Of a stretch of DNA of 53,652 bases, positions 19,064 to 27,464 are shown piece after piece. The stretch is taken from NCBI GenBank assembly GCA_902572515.1, contig CACGGJ010000006.1, forward strand, positions 1 to 53,652, given 5' to 3'. Each line of letters starts with the position of its first letter. The stretch's first letter is position 1. Source of the stretch: an uncultured Pelagibacteraceae bacterium. Lineage in GTDB: Bacteria > Pseudomonadota > Alphaproteobacteria > Pelagibacterales > Pelagibacteraceae. The notes under the pieces were generated by a model that made no database searches, had not been told where the DNA came from, and was given only the letters and a program-made list of their open reading frames with translations. The position numbers and the translations under genes were made by a program.

Positions 19064-20518
19064 ATGAACGAAAATATAAAAATAGATCCTTATGGTTTTA
19101 GAGAATATGACGCCCGATGGTTGTATGAGAAAGATATAAACCAATCAGGAATGGAGAATCTTGGAAGAGGCCTTGGAACACAGATAAAAATACATACCAA
19201 AAAAGCTAATCCCAGAATCATAGTAGGTCATGATTACCGTTCCTATAGTGAAGAAATAAAATCAGCGCTTAAAAAAGGATTATTGTCTACAGGTTGTAAT
19301 ATAGAGGATATTGGTCTTTCACTGTCACCCATGGTTTATTTTGCACAATTCAATTTAGATGCAGATGCGGTTGCTATGGTTACAGCAAGCCATAATGAAA
19401 ATGGGTGGACTGGTGTCAAAATGGGAATCAAAAAAGGACTAACTCATGCACCTGAAGAAATGAAAGAACTAAAAGAAATTACCTTAGATAAAAAGTTCAC
19501 AAAAGGTGAAGGTAACGAAAAACAAATAAAAGATTTTGATAAAATTTATAAGGATGACTTAATTATTAAAAACAAAATTAAGAAAAAAATAAAAGCTGTG
19601 GTGGCTTGTGGAAATGGAACAGCGGGAGTTTTTGCTCCAGATATTTTAAGAGGTATTGGTTGTGAAGTAATTGAGTTAGATTGTAACCTAGATTGGAATT
19701 TTCCTAAATACAATCCAAATCCAGAGGATCTAGAAATGCTTCATGAAATAGCAAAAGTAGTTAAAGAAAACCATGCTGATATAGGGTTTGGATTTGATGG
19801 TGATGGAGATAGGGTTGGTGTTATTGATGATAAGGGTAACGAAATATTTTCAGATAAAATAGGTCTCTTAATAGCTAGAAATTTATCAGGTAAACATAAA
19901 AATTCAAAATTTGTAGTTGATGTTAAATCAACAGGTCTATACTCAAAAGATAAAATTTTAATTGAAAATAATTGTGAAACTATTTATTGGAAAACTGGGC
20001 ATTCTCATATTAAAAGAAAAGTGAACAGTGAAAAAGCATTAGCAGGTTTTGAAAAAAGTGGTCATTTCTTTTTTAATCAACCTTTAGGATATGGTTATGA
20101 TGATGGAATTAATTCAGCTATTCAAGTATGTCATTTGCTAGATAATCAAAATAAAAAAATGAGTGAAATTATTAGTGAATTACCTAATACATTTCAAACT
20201 CCTACTATGGCACCTTTTTGCAAAGATGAAGAGAAGTATCTTGTTGTCGAAGAGCTTGTTAAAAAAATTAAAAATTTACAAGAAAACAAAACTGTAATAG
20301 ATGGCCAAGTTATTAATGATATTTTAACTGTTAATGGAGTTAGGTTTTCATTTGAAGATGGTTCTTGGGGATTGATAAGAGCATCATCAAATAAACCATC
20401 CTTAGTAATAGTAACTGAAAGCCCAACTTCAGACGAAAGAAAGAAAAAAATATTTGATTTCATTGATGAATTGCTAAAAGAAACTGGAAAAATTGGTGAG
20501 TATGATCAAAAAATTTAA
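19064..20518 (+). CDS. manB: Phosphomannomutase/phosphoglucomutase (alpha-D-phosphohexomutase family)
   Basis: Interconverts sugar 6- and 1-phosphates for nucleotide-sugar and cell-envelope synthesis. 484 residues with the four-domain layout: phosphoserine loop TASHNENGWTG (S109), magnesium loop GFGFDGDGDRVGV (about 240-252), sugar-binding loop GFEKSGHFFFN, and the phosphate-binding C-terminal domain ending around SSNKPSLVIVTESP. Best matched to the AlgC/ManB phosphomannomutase type rather than GlmM, whose loops differ. It is divergent from nrdA over a 181-base gap. The small secreted protein gene begins within its last codons. Confidence 0.88.
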   Translation: MNENIKIDPYGFREYDARWLYEKDINQSGMENLGRGLGTQIKIHTKKANPRIIVGHDYRSYSEEIKSALKKGLLSTGCNIEDIGLSLSPMVYFAQFNLDADAVAMVTASHNENGWTGVKMGIKKGLTHAPEEMKELKEITLDKKFTKGEGNEKQIKDFDKIYKDDLIIKNKIKKKIKAVVACGNGTAGVFAPDILRGIGCEVIELDCNLDWNFPKYNPNPEDLEMLHEIAKVVKENHADIGFGFDGDGDRVGVIDDKGNEIFSDKIGLLIARNLSGKHKNSKFVVDVKSTGLYSKDKILIENNCETIYWKTGHSHIKRKVNSEKALAGFEKSGHFFFNQPLGYGYDDGINSAIQVCHLLDNQNKKMSEIISELPNTFQTPTMAPFCKDEEKYLVVEELVKKIKNLQENKTVIDGQVINDILTVNGVRFSFEDGSWGLIRASSNKPSLVIVTESPTSDERKKKIFDFIDELLKETGKIGEYDQKI

Positions 20519-20783
20519 TATTTTATTAATTTTTTTTTTATTTTTTACCTCAAAAAGTCAAAGTTTTAGCCCTGAAATTGAACAACAAATTTATATCGGC
20601 TGCTACGGAAGTTCAAAACAATATATAGGTCCTGAAAAAGCAAAATCCTATTGCATGTGTACATTAAAAAAACTTAATGAGAAATTTACAGATGATGAAA
20701 TTAAGGAAATATTTAAACAAAAACCTAAAGATATAATGGAGGCTACAAAATTTGCTTCATTATATTGTGAAAAAAATTTTTGA
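20502..20783 (+). CDS. Small secreted cysteine-containing protein, unrecognised
   Basis: A 93-residue protein not recognised as a named family. It begins MIKKFNILLIFFLFFTSKSQS, a clear Sec signal peptide, and the mature ~70 residues contain four cysteines: one near the start (IYIGCYG), a C-x-C pair (SYCMCTL) and one near the end (LYCEKNF). The rest is helical and rich in Lys/Glu. The cysteines suggest disulfides or metal/heme-free redox structure in the periplasm, but this is inference. The start used is ATG 20502; upstream in-frame TTG/GTG codons at 20493 and 20496 are possible but have no better ribosome site. It overlaps the mutase gene by 17 bases. Confidence 0.65.
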   Translation: MIKKFNILLIFFLFFTSKSQSFSPEIEQQIYIGCYGSSKQYIGPEKAKSYCMCTLKKLNEKFTDDEIKEIFKQKPKDIMEATKFASLYCEKNF

Positions 20784-20801
20784 TTTCACTGGTCTAAAAA
20801 C

Positions 20802-21905
20802 TTAATTTTTATAATTATCATCATCAGCTTTAGTTCCTATATTATCCTCATTAGCTTTTTTTTCTAAATTATCACCGTTTTGGTTGTTTTCTTGTTTGGG
20901 AATTTCATCACTATAAAACTTTCTAACTAACTGCTCTTCTTTTAACCTTTGCTCTTCATCAAATTTTTTTTCCCATTCTTTCATTCGCCTATTTTCCTCC
21001 TCAATTCTCTCTTTTTGAGCTATTTCAGCTAATCGAATTCTTTCGTTTTCTTCCTCAATTCTTTTTTGTCTTTCCTCTTCAATTTTCAATTCTCTTTCTC
21101 TTTGACGTCTTTCATTTTCTTTATTTATTCTTTCACGTTCAGCTTCTTTAAGTTCTTTTTCTTTAATTCTTAATTCCTCTTCCTTAGCTCTTTGCTCAGC
21201 CTCTTCTTTTAAAATCTGTCTTTGAATTTCTTGCTGTCGTTCAGTTTCAAGTTCTCTTAACCTTTCTTCCATTTCTTTAAGTTTTTCTTGCTCATATTTT
21301 AGCTTCCTAGCTGCCTCTCTTAATCTTTGTTCTTCCTCAAGTCTATTTTTCCTTTCAATTTCTTTTAATCTTATTTTTTCTTGTCTTTCTTTTTCTTTTT
21401 CATCTCTTTTCTTTTGTGCTTCAATTTCTTTATTTTTTAGTTGTTCTTCTTTGATTTTAAAATTTTCTTCTCTAATTCTTTGTCTTTCTAACATTTTTAG
21501 CCTTAAATCTTCCTGTTTAAGCTTTCTTTCTTCCTCTCTAAGCTTTCTTGTTTCTTCGTCTTTAATTTTTTTCTTTTCTATTTTAATTCTTTGAGCTTCT
21601 ATTTTTTGTCTTTTCTCTTCATTCTTTTTTTCTTGTTTTTCATTTTCTATGACTAATTTTTTTTGAAAAAGAAGTTTCTTTCTTTCTTCTTTAAGTTCAT
21701 CTTGTTTAGCTTTTTTTGCTAGTTTTTTTTCTAAAACTAATTCTCTTTTTTTTTCTTTTTCTAATTGTTTTTGTAATGCTAAATCTTTTTTAACTTTATT
21801 TTTTTTAAAATCTTCTAAAATTGAGGAAAACTTATTCTTTGTTTTATCTATTGGATCAAATAAATTTTTTTTAATATTTTTATTAATGTCTTTTATTGAA
21901 ACCAT
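20802..21905 (-). CDS. Long charged coiled-coil protein
   Basis: A protein of about 367 residues, nearly all of it (about 30-340) a continuous Lys/Glu/Arg/Gln-rich helix with heptad-like spacing, e.g. blocks such as EERLRELETERQQEIQ and repeated ELKEAERER-type units. The N-terminus (MVSIKDINKNIKKNLFDP) and the acidic/asparagine-rich C-terminus lack coiled-coil character. There is no signal peptide or membrane segment, so it is probably cytoplasmic. Function is unknown; resemblance to TolA, IF2 N-terminal or caldesmon-like helices reflects composition only. ATG 21905 is preferred over the upstream TTG at 21920. It is convergent with the small secreted protein gene. Confidence 0.7.
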   Translation of the reverse strand: MVSIKDINKNIKKNLFDPIDKTKNKFSSILEDFKKNKVKKDLALQKQLEKEKKRELVLEKKLAKKAKQDELKEERKKLLFQKKLVIENEKQEKKNEEKRQKIEAQRIKIEKKKIKDEETRKLREEERKLKQEDLRLKMLERQRIREENFKIKEEQLKNKEIEAQKKRDEKEKERQEKIRLKEIERKNRLEEEQRLREAARKLKYEQEKLKEMEERLRELETERQQEIQRQILKEEAEQRAKEEELRIKEKELKEAERERINKENERRQRERELKIEEERQKRIEEENERIRLAEIAQKERIEEENRRMKEWEKKFDEEQRLKEEQLVRKFYSDEIPKQENNQNGDNLEKKANEDNIGTKADDDNYKN

Positions 21906-21956
21906 TTTTAAAAGTATCAATTAGAACAATAACACTAAATATTATGTGTGGCTAAT

Positions 21957-21985
21957 TTGAGTTTTTATTTAAGACTAAATACAAC
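21957..21985 (+). promoter_or_regulatory. Candidate promoter of the small RNA
   Basis: TTGAGT (21957-21962) and TACAAC (21980-21985) are separated by 17 bases on the + strand, directly before the structured RNA candidate. Both boxes are imperfect, so this is a tentative assignment. Confidence 0.3.
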
Positions 21986-21991
21986 TTAAGA

Positions 21992-22116
21992 TTGTCTGAT
22001 TTTAAATTAGTTGATAAAGAGCATTTTCAACTAATAAGTGTTCATAAATATTTAAAGAATCACTTAGTTTGGATTCGTGAGGTGATGGAGGGAGACTGAA
22101 GTCACCTCTTTTTTTT
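21992..22116 (+). ncRNA. Candidate structured small RNA with own terminator
   Basis: In the gap between two minus-strand genes, the + strand holds three consecutive hairpins. Hairpin 1 is a perfect 9-bp stem (ATTAGTTGA 22006-22014 with TCAACTAAT 22027-22035). Hairpin 2 directly abuts it (AAGTGTTC 22036-22043 with GAA-T-CACTT 22057-22065, one bulge). Hairpin 3 is a 7-bp GAGGTGA/TCACCTC stem followed by eight T. There is no open frame and no + gene nearby to be a leader of. It does not match the SRP, tmRNA, 6S or RNase P signatures I know. The purine-rich GGAGGGAG is exposed in the last loop. Confidence 0.5.
22079..22116 (+). terminator. Rho-independent terminator (+ strand)
   Basis: GAGGTGA (22079-22085) pairs with TCACCTC (22102-22108) around a 16-base loop and is followed at once by T8 (22109-22116). 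The T run is only on the + strand, so it ends a + transcript although both flanking genes are on the minus strand. Confidence 0.7.
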
Positions 22117-22121
22117 GCCTG

Positions 22122-22907
22122 TTATAATTTCAAGTATTCATAAAAAAATTTAATCGAAACGACTAAAAGAAAAATTCCAAAAAACTTACTAATTTTTTTT
22201 TTATCAATACTATGAACAGTTTTAGCTCCTATTCGAGCCATGAAAGTCGTAATTGGTATGAAAATTAAAAAAGCAGGGATATTTATAAAACCAATACTAA
22301 GTGGAAGACTTGAATTTAAATAATTTCCTGAAATTAAAAAACCTATTGCTCCAAATAAAGCAATTAAAAAACCTATAGCTGCTGCACTTCCTATTGCTTT
22401 ATTTATTGAATAACCAAAAAACTTAAGAATAGGAACATTCATTACCGCCCCTCCTATACCCATAGGTGCAGATATAAACCCAACAAAAATGCCAAGAAAT
22501 ACTTTTAGGTGTAATCTCATTTTAACAATTATGTTTTGTTCCTTTTCTTTTATTAATAATAAATAAATTCCTAGAAATAAGATCATTATAGAAAAAAACA
22601 AAACTAAAGACTTAGTTTTTAAAGAAGCAGCAAAAGCTGTACCAACAATAACTCCTAGTACAACAAACAGACCGTAATTCATAACAATATCAAAATCAAC
22701 CGCTTTAAATTTATGATGTGTCAAAACTGAGACAGTAGATGTTGGTATTATAATTGCAAAGGAAGTTCCTACAGCAAGGTGCATAACATATTGAGGATCA
22801 ATTTCTAAAGAACCAAAAATAAAATATAAAAAGGGAACAGTTATCAAGCCACCGCCAATACCAAATAAACCAGCAACAAATCCAACTGGTATCGCTGTTA
22901 AAACCAT
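22122..22907 (-). CDS. TauE/SafE family membrane permease
   Basis: A 261-residue inner-membrane protein with about eight hydrophobic segments and the internal duplication of the family. GLFGIGGGLITVPFLYF near the N-terminus and SAPMGIGGAVMNVPIL in the middle are the repeated signature, each followed by HLAVGTS/KAIGSAA-type segments. Family members export or import sulfonates, sulfite or other small anions; the substrate here is unknown. The frame stays open for several codons upstream without a good start or ribosome site, so the true N-terminus may be slightly longer. It follows dusA by 40 bases. Confidence 0.88.
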   Translation of the reverse strand: MVLTAIPVGFVAGLFGIGGGLITVPFLYFIFGSLEIDPQYVMHLAVGTSFAIIIPTSTVSVLTHHKFKAVDFDIVMNYGLFVVLGVIVGTAFAASLKTKSLVLFFSIMILFLGIYLLLIKEKEQNIIVKMRLHLKVFLGIFVGFISAPMGIGGAVMNVPILKFFGYSINKAIGSAAAIGFLIALFGAIGFLISGNYLNSSLPLSIGFINIPAFLIFIPITTFMARIGAKTVHSIDKKKISKFFGIFLLVVSIKFFYEYLKL

Positions 22908-22947
22908 TAATAAAATAATATAACTGTATTCGTTTGTTAAAATTGAA

Positions 22948-23940
22948 TTAAGCAGACTGGCCTACTCTAGTATCTACATTGTTGTATTTAATTTTATCCA
23001 TGATGTGATCAATTTTTTTCACATCAGCATCTCTCACACACATGTTTTCACTTAAATATCTTTTCCAATAACTTGCACCTGTTTGACCATGAAATAAACC
23101 AAGAGTGTGTCTCATAATCTGATTTAATCTTGTTCCTTTTTTTAATTCTTCTTTAACATAAGGAATAAGTTGTTCAATTACATCTTGTCTGCTTGGAACA
23201 TCATCATTGTTAAATATTTCTCTTTCAATATCTGCCAATAAATAAGGAGTATGATATGCAGCTCTTCCTATCATTATTCCATCTGTTTTTTCTAAATGAG
23301 GTTTTATCTCATCTACTGAAGTTATTCCTCCATTTATAATAATCTCTTCATTAGGAAAATCTTTTTTTAATTTATAAACATATTCATATTTTAGAGGAGG
23401 AATATTTAAATTTTGCTTAGGTGTAAATTTACCTAACATTGCTTTTCTTGCATGAATAATGAAAGTTCTAACTCCAGTTACTTTTAGGGTAGAAATAAAA
23501 CTATGTAAATTTTCATAATCTTCTACATCATCGTAACCAATTCTTGTTTTTATAGTTACTGGCAGTTTTGTAACTGATTGCATTTTACTTAAACAATCTG
23601 CCACCAAATTTGGTTCTTTCATCAGACAAGCACCAAATCTATTTTTTTCAACTTTTTTACTAGGACAACCTAAGTTTAGATTAATTTCATCATAACCAAA
23701 ATCTTCACCTACTTTAGTGGCTTCAGCTAAAAGTTTAGGAGAAGATCCTCCTAATTGAAGTGCTACAGGTTTCTCGTTAATATTAAACTCTAATAACTTT
23801 TTTTTATCTCCTCTATTTATGGCTTCATCAACTACCATCTCAGTATAAAGAAGTGTGTTTTTGGATATTAATCTAAGAAAAAATCGTTCATGACGATCTG
23901 TACAATCCATCATAGGAGCAACTGATACTTTCCTATTCAT
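22948..23940 (-). CDS. dusA: tRNA-dihydrouridine synthase A
   Basis: FMN-dependent reductase that makes dihydrouridine in the tRNA D-loop. 330 residues. The TIM barrel begins SVAPMMDCTDRHERFFLRL, with the DusA-specific HERFF. The FMN-binding LQLGGSS, NLNLGCPSKKV with catalytic cysteine in NRFGACLM, HARKA, and the phosphate-binding IINGGIT and GIMIGRAAY are all present, followed by the helical tRNA-recognition domain with RHTLGLFHGQTGA. It lies 22 bases after rpoZ in the same direction. Confidence 0.94.
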   Translation of the reverse strand: MNRKVSVAPMMDCTDRHERFFLRLISKNTLLYTEMVVDEAINRGDKKKLLEFNINEKPVALQLGGSSPKLLAEATKVGEDFGYDEINLNLGCPSKKVEKNRFGACLMKEPNLVADCLSKMQSVTKLPVTIKTRIGYDDVEDYENLHSFISTLKVTGVRTFIIHARKAMLGKFTPKQNLNIPPLKYEYVYKLKKDFPNEEIIINGGITSVDEIKPHLEKTDGIMIGRAAYHTPYLLADIEREIFNNDDVPSRQDVIEQLIPYVKEELKKGTRLNQIMRHTLGLFHGQTGASYWKRYLSENMCVRDADVKKIDHIMDKIKYNNVDTRVGQSA

Positions 23941-23962
23941 GGTATAACTTTATATTATTTTT

Positions 23963-24499
23963 TTAAGAGTTTGAAGCTTCAGTGTCGTCTGAAGATACGT
24001 CTGCTTCTTGATTTTCTGATTCTGATACTTCATCTAAAGAAACTTCTCCTTGTTCATTCATAGTTTCTTCGCCTACGGAATTATCAACTTCTGCTGTAGC
24101 TGTTTCAGATAGCTCAGCTAAATCTTCTTTTGTAACTTGGATTTTTTCAGGTGTTTTTCTTGCTCTTTTAGATGGTAATATTGGTGTTCCACTTTTTGAA
24201 ATTTCACCTTTGTATAAATTTTCAAAATCATCACCTATTTCTTCATCATCCTCAGTAGTATCGTCAACTTGCTCAACATGTTTTCTAAGTTTGTAAACGG
24301 CGCTGTCAGTTAAATCTGAAACTTTAATTTTTTCCTCGGCAATTTCTCTTAATGAAATAACAGTATTTTTATCGTTATCTCTATCAATTGTTGGTTCTAT
24401 TCCAGCATTAAGTTGAGTAGCTCTTTCTTTAGCAACTAGTACTAATTCGTAGGGGCTCTCTACTTTATCTATACAGTCTTCCACGGTAACTCTAGCCAT
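23963..24499 (-). CDS. rpoZ: RNA polymerase omega subunit with long acidic C-terminal extension
   Basis: The first ~75 residues are omega, which helps beta-prime fold and assemble: MARVTVEDCIDKV, ELVLVAKERATQLN, DKNTVISLREIAE. At 178 residues it is about twice the E. coli length. From about residue 78 on the sequence is acidic and Ser/Thr-rich (DDTTEDDEEIGDD and the tail to the end), predicted disordered, apart from a basic patch near PSKRARKTPEK. Alphaproteobacterial omegas often carry an extension, but this one is large. It heads a minus-strand string with dusA and the TauE gene. Confidence 0.88.
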   Translation of the reverse strand: MARVTVEDCIDKVESPYELVLVAKERATQLNAGIEPTIDRDNDKNTVISLREIAEEKIKVSDLTDSAVYKLRKHVEQVDDTTEDDEEIGDDFENLYKGEISKSGTPILPSKRARKTPEKIQVTKEDLAELSETATAEVDNSVGEETMNEQGEVSLDEVSESENQEADVSSDDTEASNS

Positions 24500-24542
24500 G
24501 CGGAGTATCTACACAGTGAGTCTTTAAAAATCAAGGGGTATT

Positions 24543-25749
24543 TTATAAATAATGAGGATTTAGCTTATTTTTAACTAAATAAAGAAGGATAATTGAGCCA
24601 AAAATATAGGTTCCTGAAACAACGGCTATTTGTTCAATTGAAAAACCAATATCAATCAGAAGACCAAACAAAGCAGTACCAAACGCTGTTGAAAATACCA
24701 TTAGTGCAGTTGTTAAAGCCTTTATTGATCCAATATATTTAACTCCATAAATCTCAGCCCATGTTGAAGAACCAAGAACATTTGCCAAACCATTGGTGAC
24801 GCCTACTAAACCAAAAAATATAAAAGAAGACAGTGGTGCATCAAAATAGTAGAGAACTATAGTACCAAAAAGAAGTGGGATATTCATATAGATTAATAAT
24901 TTTCTACTTGAAAATTTATCAATTAAAAAACCAGATATAAAAAGAGTTATCACTGATAAAATTGAGTAAGCCATAAATGATTGTGCAATCACATAAGGTC
25001 CCCACTCTTTAGAAGAAGATATAAAAGACTGATAAACAAAAGATCCTGTTGCAATCCATGGCATTGCTAACATCGTCATACAAATTATGTAAAATCTATA
25101 ATCTTTTAAAACTTCTATCCTTTTCCATTGTTTAATTTCTTTATTGTTTTCTTCTATTTTAGACTCTTCTCTAGTATCAAGCTTAACCTCTTTTACTAAA
25201 AGAAAAGTTGCAATAGGCAAAATAAGTATAACTAAAATAGAAATTGAAACCCAAATATCTCTCCATTCTATAAAAGTTAATAAAAAAACAATTAAAACTG
25301 GCATTATAAATTCAGCTAACGACAATCCTAACCAACCAGTGCTTAAGGCTCTTCCTCTATTTTTTTCAAAAAAAACGAGATATGGTTGTTGTAGCTGTGT
25401 GACTTGATAATCCTTGTCCAGCTAAACGCATTAGAAAAATTCCTATAAATAAAAAAAAAACAGATGAAATCTTTGAAAATATAAAACAGGAAGCTGATAA
25501 AAAAATTATTACATAAGATGCAAACTTTAATATGTTTACGTCATCAATTTTTTTTCCAATCCAAACTAAAACAATACTACTTAATAAAGTGGCTGATGCA
25601 TAAATTGAGCCAAATTGTCCATGTGTAATTGATAATGCGTCTCTAATACTAGAATTAAATAAGCCAAGAAAAAAACTCTGTCCAAAACTTGAAAAAAATG
25701 TAAAAATAAAACCAAATACAATTACTTTTAAACTTAAACTTTTAAACAT
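24543..25749 (-). CDS. MFS-type transporter, frameshifted
   Basis: A major facilitator membrane transporter of about 401 residues and twelve predicted helices, substrate unknown. It is read as two frames: N-terminal helices at 25366-25749 (MFKSLSLKVIVFGFIF to TATTTISRFF) and the rest at 24543-25325. Removing one base from the 8-base A run at 25368-25375 (coding T run) joins them through RFFEKNRGRALSTGWLGLSL, which has the typical MFS loop after helix 4. A central hydrophilic loop (KEVKLDTREESKIEENNKE) separates the two six-helix halves. It is divergent from the dehydrogenase gene 11 bases away. Confidence 0.8.
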
Positions 25750-25760
25750 AGAAAAAAATT

Positions 25761-26636
25761 ATGACTTGTAATGTTGCTTTCATAGGTCTTGGGGTTATGG
25801 GCTACCCAATGGCTGGATATATATCAAAAGCCGGACACAATGTAACTGTTTTTAATAGAACTAAATCTAAAGCTGAAAAATGGATTGGTGAATATAAAGG
25901 TAAAATGGCCAATACACCTGCAGAGGCTGCAGATGGTGCTGATTTCATTTTTACATGTGTTGGTAATGATGATGATTTAAGAGAAGTAGCAACTGGAGAA
26001 AATGGATTATTTAACACAGCAAAAGCTGGGTCTATTTTTATTGATAACTCAACTGTATCTGCAGAAGTATCAAGAGAATTAAATAAAAAAGCAAATGATA
26101 AAGGATTTAGTTTTTTAGATGCTCCTATTTCAGGAGGACAAGCTGGTGCTGAGGGCGGAATATTAACAGTAATGGTTGGTGGTGATGAAGAAGTGTTTAA
26201 AAAGGCTGAGCCTGTAATTGATTGCTACAGTAAAAAGGTAAAATTAATTGGTCCTTGTGGAAGTGGTCAGTTAACAAAAATGATGAACCAAATGTGTATT
26301 GCTGGAACTGTCCAAGGTTTATCTGAAGCAATCAATTTTGGAATTAATGCCGGCTTAGATATGGATAAAGTTATGGAAACAATATCTAAAGGTGCAGCAC
26401 AATCTTGGCAAATGGAAAATAGATACCGAACTATGACCGATGATAAATTTGATTATGGTTTTGCTATTGATTGGATGAGAAAAGATTTAAAAATTGCAAT
26501 CGAGGAAGCCAAAAAAAATGGTTCACCTGTGCCTATAACTGAAATTATTGATGGTTATTATGCTGAGGTTCAAGAAATGGGTGGAAACCGTTGGGATAGC
26601 TCAGGTTTGATTGCTAGATTAAAAAAGAAAAAATAA
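25761..26636 (+). CDS. mmsB: 3-hydroxyisobutyrate dehydrogenase-family (beta-hydroxyacid) dehydrogenase
   Basis: A 291-residue NAD(P)-dependent beta-hydroxyacid dehydrogenase. The Rossmann motif FIGLGVMGYPMAGYI opens the protein and FNRTKSKAEKW follows the second strand. The substrate-binding DAPISGGQAGAEGG lies near residue 120, and the catalytic lysine is in GSGQLTKMMNQM (about 172). The all-helical C-terminal dimerisation domain completes it. Family members act on 3-hydroxyisobutyrate, tartronate semialdehyde or succinic semialdehyde/glyoxylate; sequence alone does not choose, so the symbol is provisional. It starts a + run with the PNPOx-like and small membrane genes. Confidence 0.8.
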   Translation: MTCNVAFIGLGVMGYPMAGYISKAGHNVTVFNRTKSKAEKWIGEYKGKMANTPAEAADGADFIFTCVGNDDDLREVATGENGLFNTAKAGSIFIDNSTVSAEVSRELNKKANDKGFSFLDAPISGGQAGAEGGILTVMVGGDEEVFKKAEPVIDCYSKKVKLIGPCGSGQLTKMMNQMCIAGTVQGLSEAINFGINAGLDMDKVMETISKGAAQSWQMENRYRTMTDDKFDYGFAIDWMRKDLKIAIEEAKKNGSPVPITEIIDGYYAEVQEMGGNRWDSSGLIARLKKKK

Positions 26637-26641
26637 TATTT

Positions 26642-27247
26642 GTGACGGATACAGTTCCTTATTACGAGGACTTTGCAGAGATCAAAAAGAAAATTTGGTC
26701 GATGTTAGAAAATGCAGTTAAAGATAGAAGTTCTCCTTTTCGAATACCAGTGTTTGTTTGTGGTAATCAATCAGACTTTGATGGTCGAATTGTAGTTCTA
26801 AGAAAATCTGATCAATCAAATAATCTTGTTCAATATCATAGCGATATCAGATCAGATAAAATTGAAAAATTGAAAGCGAATAAAAACGCTGCAATGTTGT
26901 TTTATGACAAAGATGAAAAAATACAGGTTAGACTTAAAGTTGAATGTACTATCAATCACAATAATGATGTAACAAAAGAATCTTGGTCTAAAACCCAACA
27001 TATTAGTAGAAAATGTTATTTAGTTGATAATGGTCCTGGAACTGAGTCAGATTTGCCAACCTCTGGACTAAAACCAGAATTAGATAATTTTGATTACACC
27101 AAAGAACAAAGTGAAGAAGGTTACAAAAACTTTACTGTCATTCAGTGTAAGATTAAATCTATAGAATGGCTTTACTTAGCGGCTAAAGGCCATCGAAGAG
27201 CTAAGTTTAATTTGGAAAATAATAAAGATACCTGGTTAGTCCCATAG
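26642..27247 (+). CDS. Pyridoxamine 5'-phosphate oxidase-like flavin-binding protein
   Basis: A 201-residue split-barrel FMN-binding protein of the PNPOx-like superfamily. Typical segments are IPVFVCG...GRIVVLRKSDQ, LVQYHSDIRSDKIEKLK, NAAMLFYDKDEKIQVRLK and the C-terminal IKSIEWLYLAAKGHRRAKF. Members of this clade are usually named pyridoxamine oxidase-like, but the true PdxH substrate residues are not clearly retained, so the reaction is open. Translation begins at a GTG (26642), six bases after the dehydrogenase stop, and the stop is adjacent to the next ATG. Confidence 0.75.
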   Translation: MTDTVPYYEDFAEIKKKIWSMLENAVKDRSSPFRIPVFVCGNQSDFDGRIVVLRKSDQSNNLVQYHSDIRSDKIEKLKANKNAAMLFYDKDEKIQVRLKVECTINHNNDVTKESWSKTQHISRKCYLVDNGPGTESDLPTSGLKPELDNFDYTKEQSEEGYKNFTVIQCKIKSIEWLYLAAKGHRRAKFNLENNKDTWLVP

Positions 27248-27451
27248 ATGGTAACTGGATACATATTTACAGCATTTCTTATAATTTTAGGATTGGCTGT
27301 TATGAGATTTGGAAGTATTCATTTTAAAAAATTTAAAGAAGGTAAAACCAAAATTAAATCAAAGTTAAGTGGACAATTATCTTTTTTAATTTTATTTTTA
27401 ATAATTATTGGATTGATAGTTTATTCAGTCAACGATCTATTATTTAAGTAA
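27248..27451 (+). CDS. Small two-helix membrane protein, unrecognised
   Basis: A 67-residue protein with two transmembrane helices (about residues 3-20 and 46-64) separated by a basic loop (HFKKFKEGKTKIKSK), which by the positive-inside rule places the loop in the cytoplasm. I do not recognise the family. Its ATG directly follows the stop of the PNPOx-like gene, so it is the last gene of that small + run. No function is proposed. Confidence 0.55.
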   Translation: MVTGYIFTAFLIILGLAVMRFGSIHFKKFKEGKTKIKSKLSGQLSFLILFLIIIGLIVYSVNDLLFK

Positions 27452-27464
27452 ATGAACTATTCTT

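Noticed and set aside
22079..22116. Reading the hairpin as the terminator of the minus-strand TauE gene
   Set aside because: The T run follows the stem only on the + strand. On the minus strand the stem is followed by mixed sequence, so it cannot be an intrinsic terminator in that direction.
22060..22116. SRP (4.5S) RNA because of a GGAGGGAG-type apical loop
   Set aside because: The conserved SRP apical and internal-loop sequence (GGAAG-x-AGC with its partner strand) is not present and the stem is too short.
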